IMG/VR virus record: IMGVR_UViG_3300009593_000146
Location: 1 to 21,426 of that record
Reading direction: 5' to 3' (one strand)
DNA length: 21,426 bases
From: a virus
Of this stretch, positions 14,307-20,647 are shown in pieces (position 1 is the stretch's first letter; each line of letters opens with the position of its first letter). The notes under the pieces are model-generated. The model searched no databases and was not told where the DNA came from. It was given only the letters and a program-made list of their open reading frames with translations. A program made the translations under genes and the position numbers.

Positions 14307-15890
14307 TCACTTAATGATCCAGCTAAACTGGTCGTATGTATTTTTTGCTTCATTTATTTTATCAAATATATTATCTTTTTTGTAGCCTTGCTGGCCTTTT
14401 ATTTGAGTATTCATAGTTGTCTTAGAAGATACAATAGCAGATAGGAACGCTTTTGAATAGTTTAAATCTCGTGCACTTGTCTGCAATGCTGTGTCCCTCA
14501 CCCAACAAGCGATTGCAAGTGCCATGATGAGATCATCATGGTATCCTTTCATCGCTTGCGGTTTTCCATTCTTCCAAATAAAAGTTTTCATCTCGTTAAT
14601 TGTACGAGAAGAATATATGGTAATTAGTTTGTTTCTGATAAACTCCTCTAATTTCGCTATAATCAAGGGGCGCGTTTTCATGGAAGTTGTGAAGCCGGCT
14701 ATACTAGAATTCATTGCTTCTGCTTGATGTTGTTCTATATACTCATGTGTAGACTTGATAGAGTAGTACAAATTTGGATAGGCATGTTCAACAAGCTTGT
14801 CGAGAACTGTGTAACCGATATTGTTGTTCTCTACCACAAGCATAGCATCTCCAAATTCTCTCCCTACTTGATTCAGGAAGTTTGCATACATATCGGGCGT
14901 TGGCTTCCCTTGATATTCGCCCACGATTTCGAGAGTTTCTATCTTGATCATATGTAATGTTGAAAAATCGGCGCCGTCGCCGCGGGAAACATCTGCAACA
15001 GCAAGATAGTTGCAGCTTGGGTCGTATTCTTCCCAAATCCAAAAATTTCTGTCAAAAGCTGTTCGGTATTTTGGTTCCCTAACGTTTTCTAATAACCACT
15101 TCATACAATCTGGATCAATGACAGTCTCTCCAGAAGTATTGAAATTGCACTCAAGCTCTTGTGCAATTTGGCGCTTTGACATATTCTTGGTCTCTTTCTT
15201 ATACCATTCATTATCTCTGTCTGGGTGGACATCCCACGGCAGTGTAGTCAAGTTAAAGTTATTTGTATTGCTTTCGGCATCCGTGCATGTCTTGTGGAAC
15301 CAATTACCAACACCGTTGGGTGTAGACAGCGCTATGCATCGACCACCAGTAGACAGAGTGGGATATAGGCCGGTCCACAGATCTCCGAGACCCTCAATGT
15401 GAGCGGCCTCATCGAGTACTAAAAGGGAAAGTGCTTCTGAACGACCTGCATCACCAGAGGTGGAGGCTGCTTTAATAGACGAACCGTTAGAAAGCTCAAA
15501 TGAAGTTCGGTTGTCTACTGTGATAGTAGCAATACTTAACCAATCAGGCACATTTCTCATGATACCTTTAACTTTCTTTACAAGGTTACCGGCTGTAGCG
15601 AACTTCGTTGCCATTACAAGAATTGCTTTGTCACGATGGAATAACATAAGCCAGACAATATATCCAGCTGTGATTGTTGATATTCCTAACTGTCTGGCTT
15701 TTAAAATAACGTTAAAACGATAATCATTAAAATCACGTAAAAGGTCGTCTTGGAAATCATATGTGTCAAAAAGAATTAACCCATGCATAGGATGGGAAAT
15801 TCTGGCGTAGGTTTTTAAAAAGTAGGCAGGATCTTTGCCACATTTTAGTATTTCTTTAACTTGCTGTTTTTTGTCTAACTGAAAAGCCAT
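14307..15890 (-). CDS. terL: Terminase large subunit
   Basis: This 527-residue DNA-packaging motor has an N-terminal ATPase domain and a C-terminal RNase H-like nuclease. The Walker A region is KARQLGISTI (64-73): the usual Lys of GK[T/S] is Ile, and a Lys/Arg pair lies just before, as in other deviant phage terminases. Walker B is LLVLDE (156-161), with Glu161 as the likely catalytic base. The coupling motif is LSTPNG (188-193). Nuclease acids are Asp300 (AVADVSRGDG), Glu354 (LVVENNNIGY) and Asp452/453 (GYHDDLIMALA). It packages DNA through the portal encoded just downstream and cuts concatemers. The ATG overlaps the TAA of the preceding gene (TAATG). No small-subunit gene was identified, although the neighbour at 15890-16450 is a candidate by position only. 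Confidence 0.95.
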   Translation of the reverse strand: MAFQLDKKQQVKEILKCGKDPAYFLKTYARISHPMHGLILFDTYDFQDDLLRDFNDYRFNVILKARQLGISTITAGYIVWLMLFHRDKAILVMATKFATAGNLVKKVKGIMRNVPDWLSIATITVDNRTSFELSNGSSIKAASTSGDAGRSEALSLLVLDEAAHIEGLGDLWTGLYPTLSTGGRCIALSTPNGVGNWFHKTCTDAESNTNNFNLTTLPWDVHPDRDNEWYKKETKNMSKRQIAQELECNFNTSGETVIDPDCMKWLLENVREPKYRTAFDRNFWIWEEYDPSCNYLAVADVSRGDGADFSTLHMIKIETLEIVGEYQGKPTPDMYANFLNQVGREFGDAMLVVENNNIGYTVLDKLVEHAYPNLYYSIKSTHEYIEQHQAEAMNSSIAGFTTSMKTRPLIIAKLEEFIRNKLITIYSSRTINEMKTFIWKNGKPQAMKGYHDDLIMALAIACWVRDTALQTSARDLNYSKAFLSAIVSSKTTMNTQIKGQQGYKKDNIFDKINEAKNTYDQFSWIIK

Positions 15891-16450
15891 TAGTCATTTT
15901 TTGATTTTGGTCTCGTGTCGTTGTCGGGTCGGGAGCCGCCCTTGCCATTCCAGCCACCCTGATCCAAAAAGCTTTTCCAATTTGCTTCGACCGGATTTGT
16001 AGAGCCGCTGTTGTCATCATTCATATCTTTCGAAAGTCCGCCAACCTTAAAGTGCTTTTTAGCTTCGACCCAGGTTCGAACCCGAGAGGAATTCTGAACA
16101 AACACATCGACTTCGCCTTCTTCGGTCAGAGTTACTGAATTGCCCGTAATTTTCTTGTATTCTTTCTTAAGGTAATCCGCAATATCTGTCATGCGCTGAT
16201 CAATTTCTTCTTCGAACCCGCCGGCGTACACTTCTTTCAGCTGCACATCGGATTGATAAGTAAGACACATTATATCGCCGTAAAACTTAACATTAAAACC
16301 ATCGATAACTCTCTGATCAATCAGAGCATCCCCCTCTTCACGACGTAGAACACCGGTTTTTGTAGCGGATTCATCTTCTCCTAATGCTCCATCATATGCG
16401 TTTGCTGCTGCTTGTGATAAGCCTTGAATTATTTCATAAACTGTTGCCAT
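15890..16450 (-). CDS. Conserved protein upstream of terminase (186 aa)
   Basis: Both ends are coupled by TAATG. The protein starts MATVYEIIQGLSQAAANAYD and contains LRREEGDALIDQRVIDGFNV (35-54), a beta-strand region (VKFYGDIMCLTYQSDVQLKE), a long helix (EEEIDQRMTDIADYLKKEYK) and VRTWVEAKKHF. The last 45 residues are Asn/Gly/Ser/Asp-rich and probably disordered. It appears conserved in pattern among marine T4-like phages beside terL, but I cannot name a function. A packaging role such as a small terminase subunit or a head-completion factor is possible from position only. Confidence 0.65.
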   Translation of the reverse strand: MATVYEIIQGLSQAAANAYDGALGEDESATKTGVLRREEGDALIDQRVIDGFNVKFYGDIMCLTYQSDVQLKEVYAGGFEEEIDQRMTDIADYLKKEYKKITGNSVTLTEEGEVDVFVQNSSRVRTWVEAKKHFKVGGLSKDMNDDNSGSTNPVEANWKSFLDQGGWNGKGGSRPDNDTRPKSKND

Positions 16451-16809
16451 TATCCTTGTGCTCCTTGGTTTGGTGGGGTGGTGGTATCTTGTTCGGGAGA
16501 GGTAGCCTGCTTAGCAGACGAACCAATTCTTTTTTCGAGAGTTTTTAGAATCGTCTGCAGTGTTGTTCGATGGCTCTGTAGTTCCACACCAGGTAGTGCT
16601 GCCAATTTCAATAAAAAGGCGTCTATTTGGTGTATTAGGGCGCGCTCGTTATTATCAACTTCGGCGCTTACGTCTTTTCTCTGGTTTTTGCCGCCGGCTG
16701 TAAAAGTTCCACCTGTCATTGCTTTATTCTTTAGCTTGACGGCTGCCTCATCAGCTTCGGCTAAAACTTCTTTGATAATTTTACTAAGTTGTGATTTTGT
16801 AATTTTCAT
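16450..16809 (-). CDS. Tagged small protein, MKITK type (119 aa)
   Basis: The start ATG lies 26 bases inside the preceding gene. The N-terminus MKITKSQLSKIIKEVLAE-AD is an amphipathic helix ending in L-A-E, a good T4-type prohead protease site. The next part is flexible and Lys/Gly-rich. A helical segment follows (NNERALIHQIDAFLLKLAAL and HRTTLQTILKTLEKRI), and then a Thr/Pro/Gln tail. The same first residues occur in the genes at 18148-18981 and 19264-19641. A head-internal protein targeted by the tag is inferred. No enzymatic motif was seen. Confidence 0.7.
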   Translation of the reverse strand: MKITKSQLSKIIKEVLAEADEAAVKLKNKAMTGGTFTAGGKNQRKDVSAEVDNNERALIHQIDAFLLKLAALPGVELQSHRTTLQTILKTLEKRIGSSAKQATSPEQDTTTPPNQGAQG

Positions 16810-17182
16810 CGGGTCTCCATCCTTTTAACCATCTTTCTTCTCGGCCTTCCACATATTGAATATAGCAATTATTGCAACACTCAAATTTTAGCTGACAAAC
16901 ATCATCCATAGTACTCTTTGGAAAATTTCCGCAGACAGAACAATTCTTTAAAGATTCTCTATTAAGTAGTTTTTTTGTGACCTTTATACCATTTACATCT
17001 ACTTTTTCTTGCCACTCATCATTCTTCGATGTTCGTTGATACAATTCACGCATTTGTTGAAGATATTCTTTCTCTTTGATCGGGTCCCAGTCAGCACGTG
17101 GATTTTTAATAGTTTCCTCACCATACTTCTGGGCTATGGCCCGCTCTATGGCAGCAATATCATTAGGATCTTTTTTACTCAT
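16784..17182 (-). CDS. Cys-rich probable zinc-binding protein (132 aa)
   Basis: The ATG at 17182 overlaps the end of the preceding gene (ATGAGTAA) and gives MSKKDPNDIAAIERAIAQKY; the longer frame would start inside that gene. Residues 1-60 are helical and charged. Cys residues at 81, 84, 96, 102, 103 and 106 form CSVC (81-84) and CCNNC (102-106), a pattern fit for a zinc ribbon. The conserved-looking end YIQYVEGREERWLKGWRP follows. It may bind nucleic acid or a protein partner. It lies between lysis-like genes and packaging genes. A known enzyme family was not recognised. Confidence 0.65.
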   Translation of the reverse strand: MSKKDPNDIAAIERAIAQKYGEETIKNPRADWDPIKEKEYLQQMRELYQRTSKNDEWQEKVDVNGIKVTKKLLNRESLKNCSVCGNFPKSTMDDVCQLKFECCNNCYIQYVEGREERWLKGWRPDENYKITT

Positions 17183-17603
17183 CAAACACCTTATAAGCCC
17201 CATACGATATAGCCATTCCGCTAGCCACCCCAATCGCTACCCAGAGCACAGGATTCTTTTTACTTTGCTTTTTTAATGCGGTTGCTAAGGCATCTGACTC
17301 TCGCTGAAGCGACAGTACTCTCATATCATATTCCGAAATTAAAGCATCATGCCTTATTGTGAGGTTTTCTAATTTTAACTCATATTCCGTAGCCTGTATA
17401 CCTAAATCATACTTTAGTCGAATGTCGCATGCGCTTTTGGCAGACTGAGTTTTCGTAAGTATGGAAGCATTAGCTATCGGGTCATATAAAACACCCTCAA
17501 ATGGTGCGCATTGATTTAGGCCCAAAAATGTAAATGTACCGGTGTCGTTTGCTATCGCAGTACTACTCCACATACTCAAAGTCAAAAGTGCTAATAATCT
17601 CAT
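17175..17603 (-). CDS. Signal-peptide protein with coiled coil and C-terminal membrane helix
   Basis: The ATG lies 41 bases inside the preceding gene. Residues 1-18 form a signal peptide (MRLLALLTLSMWSSTAIA, with AIA before Asn as a likely cut site). The mature part has Cys32 and Cys59 around CAPFEGVLYDP, then a coiled coil (about 64-112, with ATEYELKLENL and LSLQRESDALATALKK). A hydrophobic segment VLWVAIGVASGMAISYGAY (118-136) is a probable membrane anchor. Nested overlap after a coiled-coil membrane protein is typical of spanin pairs, but no lipobox Cys is present, so it is not a standard outer-membrane spanin. A periplasm-spanning envelope protein in lysis or entry is inferred. Confidence 0.65.
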   Translation of the reverse strand: MRLLALLTLSMWSSTAIANDTGTFTFLGLNQCAPFEGVLYDPIANASILTKTQSAKSACDIRLKYDLGIQATEYELKLENLTIRHDALISEYDMRVLSLQRESDALATALKKQSKKNPVLWVAIGVASGMAISYGAYKVFDE

Positions 17604-17946
17604 TTGCTAACGCCTCCTTATCTTGCGTGAACTGTCTCTCGTATTCTTTAGTTTTTTTTTGCTTTTCATTCTCTAAGTCTTCTTGAGACTTGTCGTATTC
17701 ATCTCTCAACTCTTTCATGGCTTCTTTATAAGTATCAATTGCTTGCTCTCTGCGAGCGAGTTCTTCACTGTGGATATACTGTAGTGCTTCGATGCGCTCT
17801 TTGGTTTCTTGTTTTGAGATCTCGTAAGCTTTATTAAGCGCGTTATAATCCATACGCATTTTAAGAGATACAAGTGACAAAGAAAAAATGACGAGAATTT
17901 CTCGCCAGTTCTTAAGTGCAAATTGTAGAACCTTGGCCCAACTCAT
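17563..17946 (-). CDS. Rz-like inner-membrane coiled-coil protein (candidate i-spanin)
   Basis: The ATG overlaps the stop of the holin-like gene (ATGA). The 127-residue protein has one N-terminal membrane helix (about 14-30, ILVIFSLSLVSL) preceded by a short tail. A long, strongly charged coiled coil then runs to the end (about 35-118, with ISKQETKERIEALQ and YDKSQEDLENEKQKK). This N-in, C-out plan matches inner-membrane spanins (Rz), which fuse inner and outer membranes in the last step of lysis of Gram-negative hosts. The overlap with a secreted downstream gene supports it. Homology is not proven, since the sequence is dominated by coiled-coil composition. Confidence 0.6.
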   Translation of the reverse strand: MSWAKVLQFALKNWREILVIFSLSLVSLKMRMDYNALNKAYEISKQETKERIEALQYIHSEELARREQAIDTYKEAMKELRDEYDKSQEDLENEKQKKTKEYERQFTQDKEALANEIISTFDFEYVE

Positions 17947-18140
17947 GCAACACCTTTTAGTTTTGCAATGCCATCGATGACTGTCTGACCACCGATGTAA
18001 ATAGCAGAGATGATTACCCAGTCTCCAGATTGCAAATCAGAGAAAGCAAGTAGTCCGGTAGCTGTCAGCCACACAAGAAACTTGCGTGATATCATCTTCT
18101 CAACTAGTCTGTCTAATTTTCCTTGAACATAGTTCATCAT
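17943..18140 (-). CDS. Small two-helix membrane protein, holin-like (65 aa)
   Basis: Two adjacent ATG codons (18140 and 18137) lie after GTGAGG; the longer frame would run through the preceding gene's end and is rejected. The protein begins MMNYVQGKLDRLVEKMISRK, then has hydrophobic segments at about 21-34 (FLVWLTATGLLAFS) and 40-57 (DWVIISAIYIGGQTVIDG), with a basic end (AKLKGVA). Small size, two helices and charged ends fit a class II holin. The adjacent ATG codons recall dual-start holins, although both here are consecutive. It is coupled to the Rz-like gene. No endolysin gene lies beside it. Confidence 0.6.
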   Translation of the reverse strand: MMNYVQGKLDRLVEKMISRKFLVWLTATGLLAFSDLQSGDWVIISAIYIGGQTVIDGIAKLKGVA

Positions 18141-18147
18141 GCAAGCC

Positions 18148-18981
18148 TCACTTCTTTTTGTTGCGAGCGACCGTAGCTGCACCTTTGGCAAAGCTAGCTT
18201 GACGAACTGTTTTGGTATCATACTCGTCGGTATTTGCCAATACTTTGCGGGCGAACTCTTGTGCACTCATGCCGCGTTTTTTAGCTTTTGCAGTGAATAC
18301 ACCTTCAGTTCCTTTTTTCTCGATTTCTTCGCCGGCTTTAGAGAAGGAATCATCCTCTTCCAATTCTCTATTGTTTAATTTCTTTTCTATTGCCATCATC
18401 AGAGGAGTACCGATAGCAAGCATGCCAAGCATTGGCGCCATCTTTACCAGCACATCAAAAACTAATTTAAGATTTTCTGGTGTAAGGTTCTCGACACCTT
18501 CTTCTAGTCCAAGATTTTTGGATACATTTTCACCCGAGGCTGGAATGAGTGCGGCAACCGTATCAGCTAGAGCTTCTACTTCTTCTGGGTTTGCTTCACC
18601 TAATTGCCCTAATAGGTTCCGGAACAGCTGGGCTAATTCACTGCGTGATCCTTCAGGCTGCTTTGCGATATCGCCGGCGGCAAACTTGCTGGCCATGGTT
18701 TGAGTTGGGTTCTCACGTTGGTCAACGGGCTGCGCCTCGCTAAGGTCCGGCGGTGGCGTGGACCCTTTCTTTGTTGAAGGTCGATAAGCCCTACCGAGGG
18801 CTCCTTGAGCGCTACCAATCGATATTGGATCTTCACCCGTGACTGCAGCGGCCAAGAAATCCACGCTTATATCTAGTCCGTCGATGGTGCTAGTTAAGGA
18901 GCGTATTGCATCCACAAGAGCCGGATCTTTTTCTATTTCTTCCTTAATAGTCTCTCTGAGTTTTGATTTAGTAATTTTCAT
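18148..18981 (-). CDS. Tagged protein with hydrophobic centre, MKITK type (277 aa)
   Basis: The start is the ATG at 18981, two bases after the TAA of the preceding gene; an in-frame GTG 15 bases upstream overlaps that gene and is less likely. The N-terminus MKITKSKLRETIKEEIEKDP is the shared tag with I-x-E sites. Residues up to about 150 are Ala/Pro/Gln-rich and helical. A hydrophobic segment (about 193-213: VKMAPMLGMLAIGTPLMMAI) could be a membrane or buried helix. The C-terminus is basic: KAKKRGMSAQEFARKVLANT with TKTVRQASFAKGAAT, a short motif that resembles nucleic-acid-associated tails seen in phage and giant-virus proteins. A role as an internal virion protein is inferred. Confidence 0.7.
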   Translation of the reverse strand: MKITKSKLRETIKEEIEKDPALVDAIRSLTSTIDGLDISVDFLAAAVTGEDPISIGSAQGALGRAYRPSTKKGSTPPPDLSEAQPVDQRENPTQTMASKFAAGDIAKQPEGSRSELAQLFRNLLGQLGEANPEEVEALADTVAALIPASGENVSKNLGLEEGVENLTPENLKLVFDVLVKMAPMLGMLAIGTPLMMAIEKKLNNRELEEDDSFSKAGEEIEKKGTEGVFTAKAKKRGMSAQEFARKVLANTDEYDTKTVRQASFAKGAATVARNKKK

Positions 18982-18982
18982 C

Positions 18983-19267
18983 TTATAGTTTTCCACTTAA
19001 TTTTGCAGCCACTCCAGGTTGCGTAAGTTTAAATTCAGCGATAGCAGCGCGGATGCTTTCTTCATCACAGGGGCCAGTATACCACTCTTGAAACAGGTTT
19101 GCTGCGTCTGACTCTTTTAAATCTCGCTGTCTAACGCCTGCTTCCCGGCATATTTCAAAAAATAGCGTGCCGGCGGTGGGGCACACTTCGTCAGCGCGGG
19201 GTTCTACACAACATGCGTCTTCATTTGGTGTTATAAACCAATTCCAAAATTTCTTAAGCCAGTTCAT
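18983..19267 (-). CDS. Small Cys-containing hypothetical protein (94 aa)
   Basis: The ATG overlaps the TGA of the preceding gene (ATGA). The N-terminus MNWLKKFWNWFITPNEDACC is aromatic and amphipathic and could lie on a membrane. Cys residues at 19, 20, 29, 40 and 67 are too spread for a simple zinc knuckle. The rest is helical (LFFEICREAGVRQRDLKESD, ESIRAAIAEFKLTQ). The size and position in the run of small coupled genes between the tubulin-like gene and the lysis-like genes give no clear role. The family was not recognised. Confidence 0.6.
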   Translation of the reverse strand: MNWLKKFWNWFITPNEDACCVEPRADEVCPTAGTLFFEICREAGVRQRDLKESDAANLFQEWYTGPCDEESIRAAIAEFKLTQPGVAAKLSGKL

Positions 19268-19641
19268 TTCTCATCCTCTGTTGTTTCTACAAAGAATTCA
19301 TTATCGCCATCAAACCGATCAAGCTTCTGGCGCATTGCGTAGCGCTCATCATCATAAACCTTGGCGTCAAAATCAAATTCTTCCATAATCTTTCTAAATT
19401 CGCTTTCAAGCTTGTAAGCCATTCTAGCTATTCTTTTTCCGTCAGTTTTTAAATCAAAGCCGGGACGATGGAGATCCCTTGTATACGCGGTAAATTTGTT
19501 AAACAGCATAGCCCACTGTTCGATCTTTCTTTTAAAGGCGTCGTATTTCTCAACAGGGATTTTTAGCTCGGCGCCTTCATCGATGGTGGCACTAAGTTCT
19601 TCTTTAATAAGTTGTTCAAGTTGTTGTTTTGTAATTTTCAT
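19264..19641 (-). CDS. Tagged small protein, MKITK type (125 aa)
   Basis: The start ATG follows the 24-bp repeat directly. The N-terminus MKITKQQLEQLIKEELSA is the shared tag, with I-K-E and the following E-L-S. The body is helical and rich in charged and aromatic residues (KYDAFKRKIEQWAMLFNKFT, MAYKLESEFRKIMEEFDFDA) and the end is acidic (ETTEDEK). There is no membrane segment or catalytic motif. The TGA is coupled to the next gene. It is likely a virion-internal or assembly protein. Other functions are open. Confidence 0.7.
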   Translation of the reverse strand: MKITKQQLEQLIKEELSATIDEGAELKIPVEKYDAFKRKIEQWAMLFNKFTAYTRDLHRPGFDLKTDGKRIARMAYKLESEFRKIMEEFDFDAKVYDDERYAMRQKLDRFDGDNEFFVETTEDEK

Positions 19642-19665
19642 GTTGCTAATCCATTCATGCTTAGT
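19642..19665 (-). repeat. 24-bp perfect direct repeat, copy 1 (gene spacer)
   Basis: Identical to 20648-20671. On the minus strand it starts ACTAAGCATG and ends GATTAGCAAC, right before the ATG at 19641. It fills the whole gap between two genes. In frame it reads L-S-M-N-G-L-A-T with a TGA that overlaps the ATG, the same last eight residues as the tubulin-like gene. No strong Shine-Dalgarno is inside it. Confidence 0.95.
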
Positions 19666-20045
19666 TATCTTTTGAATTTCGTTTTGCCGGGGTACTCTGA
19701 TGACGGGCCGTATGGATCATTGTCGAGTGGGTTATGTTCAATATCTCCATATGCTTCAGCACGCTCTAAAGTATCCATGCATCGGGCATCGTCGAATTCT
19801 TTTTGAAGCTCAGCATAATCAGCTTGTGCTATCTCTGCCTCTTCCGGAGTTTGTTTGGCATGTGTGGGATACCTGTCAGAGCCGGCGCCACCTCCGCGAT
19901 CAGTCATCTTGCCTCTTGTGTTTGGGCCTCTATCCAATGCTTGCATCAGTGCCAGACATTTTTTGATTACTGGTGTTGGTATCTGCATCTTCTCGTCTAA
20001 AAAGTAACGAGGATCAATAAATTTCTTGTTTTTTCTAAATGCCAT
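19665..20045 (-). CDS. Small hydrophilic phage protein (126 aa)
   Basis: The ATG overlaps the TAA of the preceding gene (TAATG) and the stop touches the 24-bp repeat. The N-terminus MAFRKNKKFIDPRYFLDE-K is basic and ends in L-D-E, a possible prohead protease site and a style of N-terminus I associate with marine T4-like phages. The centre is Gly/Arg/Asp-rich (GKMTDRGGGAGSDRYPTHAK) and likely disordered. A helix follows (PEEAEIAQADYAELQKEFDD), and the tail is polar and Pro-rich. There is no known domain. It belongs to the two-gene block flanked by the direct repeat. Confidence 0.65.
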   Translation of the reverse strand: MAFRKNKKFIDPRYFLDEKMQIPTPVIKKCLALMQALDRGPNTRGKMTDRGGGAGSDRYPTHAKQTPEEAEIAQADYAELQKEFDDARCMDTLERAEAYGDIEHNPLDNDPYGPSSEYPGKTKFKR

Positions 20046-20647
20046 TATGTTGTACTCCTATATACTTGATTAAATAGTTGCATAATATCTTCATTGCCCC
20101 GGTATGCTAAATTTAAAGCAACCTTTAGTTGATCTAAGTCTTTCCGCTTCTCATCGGCAGGCAATTGAGTATAATCAACAAACAAGCTTGGGTTACTATC
20201 TTTTTGCCATGAATTGTGTTTCATCCATATTTCATGGAATTCAGAAGATAGATTTTCAATGTCATCAACTGAAGGGGATTCTGGTAGGTTTTCAACTGCA
20301 ACCGCATAGTCTACTGATGGCGCTCCATTTAACTTATGGGCAAGTGATGGCACAATTTTATCGGCCTCTTGGTTAATATTCTGATGTGCAACTCCATCAA
20401 CAACCTCAACACCTTCGAAGCCTTGTAGTTTTTCTATCGGAGGATTATCGGGAATAGGCTTAAATCTTGGCTTATCACCATTCTCTTTTCTGTAACCTGC
20501 AAGCCATTTAGCGTGCATATTGTTGGTTAACTGCTGAGCAAGTTCCTTCACACCCATAGACATTTTCAATCCACTAGTTAGACGAGGATCTGGTTCATAT
20601 GCTGCTTCGTTCAAATGCTTTCGCCAATTTTCAAATAGTTGCTTCAC
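20045..20647 (-). CDS. Tagged protein with RyR-like segment (200 aa)
   Basis: The start is the GTG at 20647, which overlaps the TGA of the tubulin-like gene (GTGA). The longer in-frame ATG at 20731 would need an 88-base overlap and lacks the tag. The N-terminus MKQLFENWRKHLNE-AAYE carries an L-N-E site. Residues about 137-185 (SSEFHEIWMKHNSWQKD, then FVDYTQLPADEKRKDLDQ) fit the RyR-type pattern H-x-x-W followed by a 'vPy-x-L-x-x-x-EK-x-x-D' element. A weaker copy may lie at 30-60 (ELAQQLTNNMHAKWLAGYRK). RyR-type domains occur in many phage proteins of unknown role. The middle is Pro/Asp-rich. A virion or host-interaction role is inferred. Confidence 0.65.
   Translation of the reverse strand: MKQLFENWRKHLNEAAYEPDPRLTSGLKMSMGVKELAQQLTNNMHAKWLAGYRKENGDKPRFKPIPDNPPIEKLQGFEGVEVVDGVAHQNINQEADKIVPSLAHKLNGAPSVDYAVAVENLPESPSVDDIENLSSEFHEIWMKHNSWQKDSNPSLFVDYTQLPADEKRKDLDQLKVALNLAYRGNEDIMQLFNQVYRSTT

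Noticed and set aside
15890-16450. Small terminase subunit
   Set aside because: Only the position beside terL supports this; no helix-turn-helix or known small-subunit signature was seen, so it is left as unassigned.
18141-18266. N-terminal extension of the holin-like gene to 107 residues
   Set aside because: The extension lies in the end of the preceding tagged gene; the paired ATG codons at 18140/18137 have the better ribosome site.
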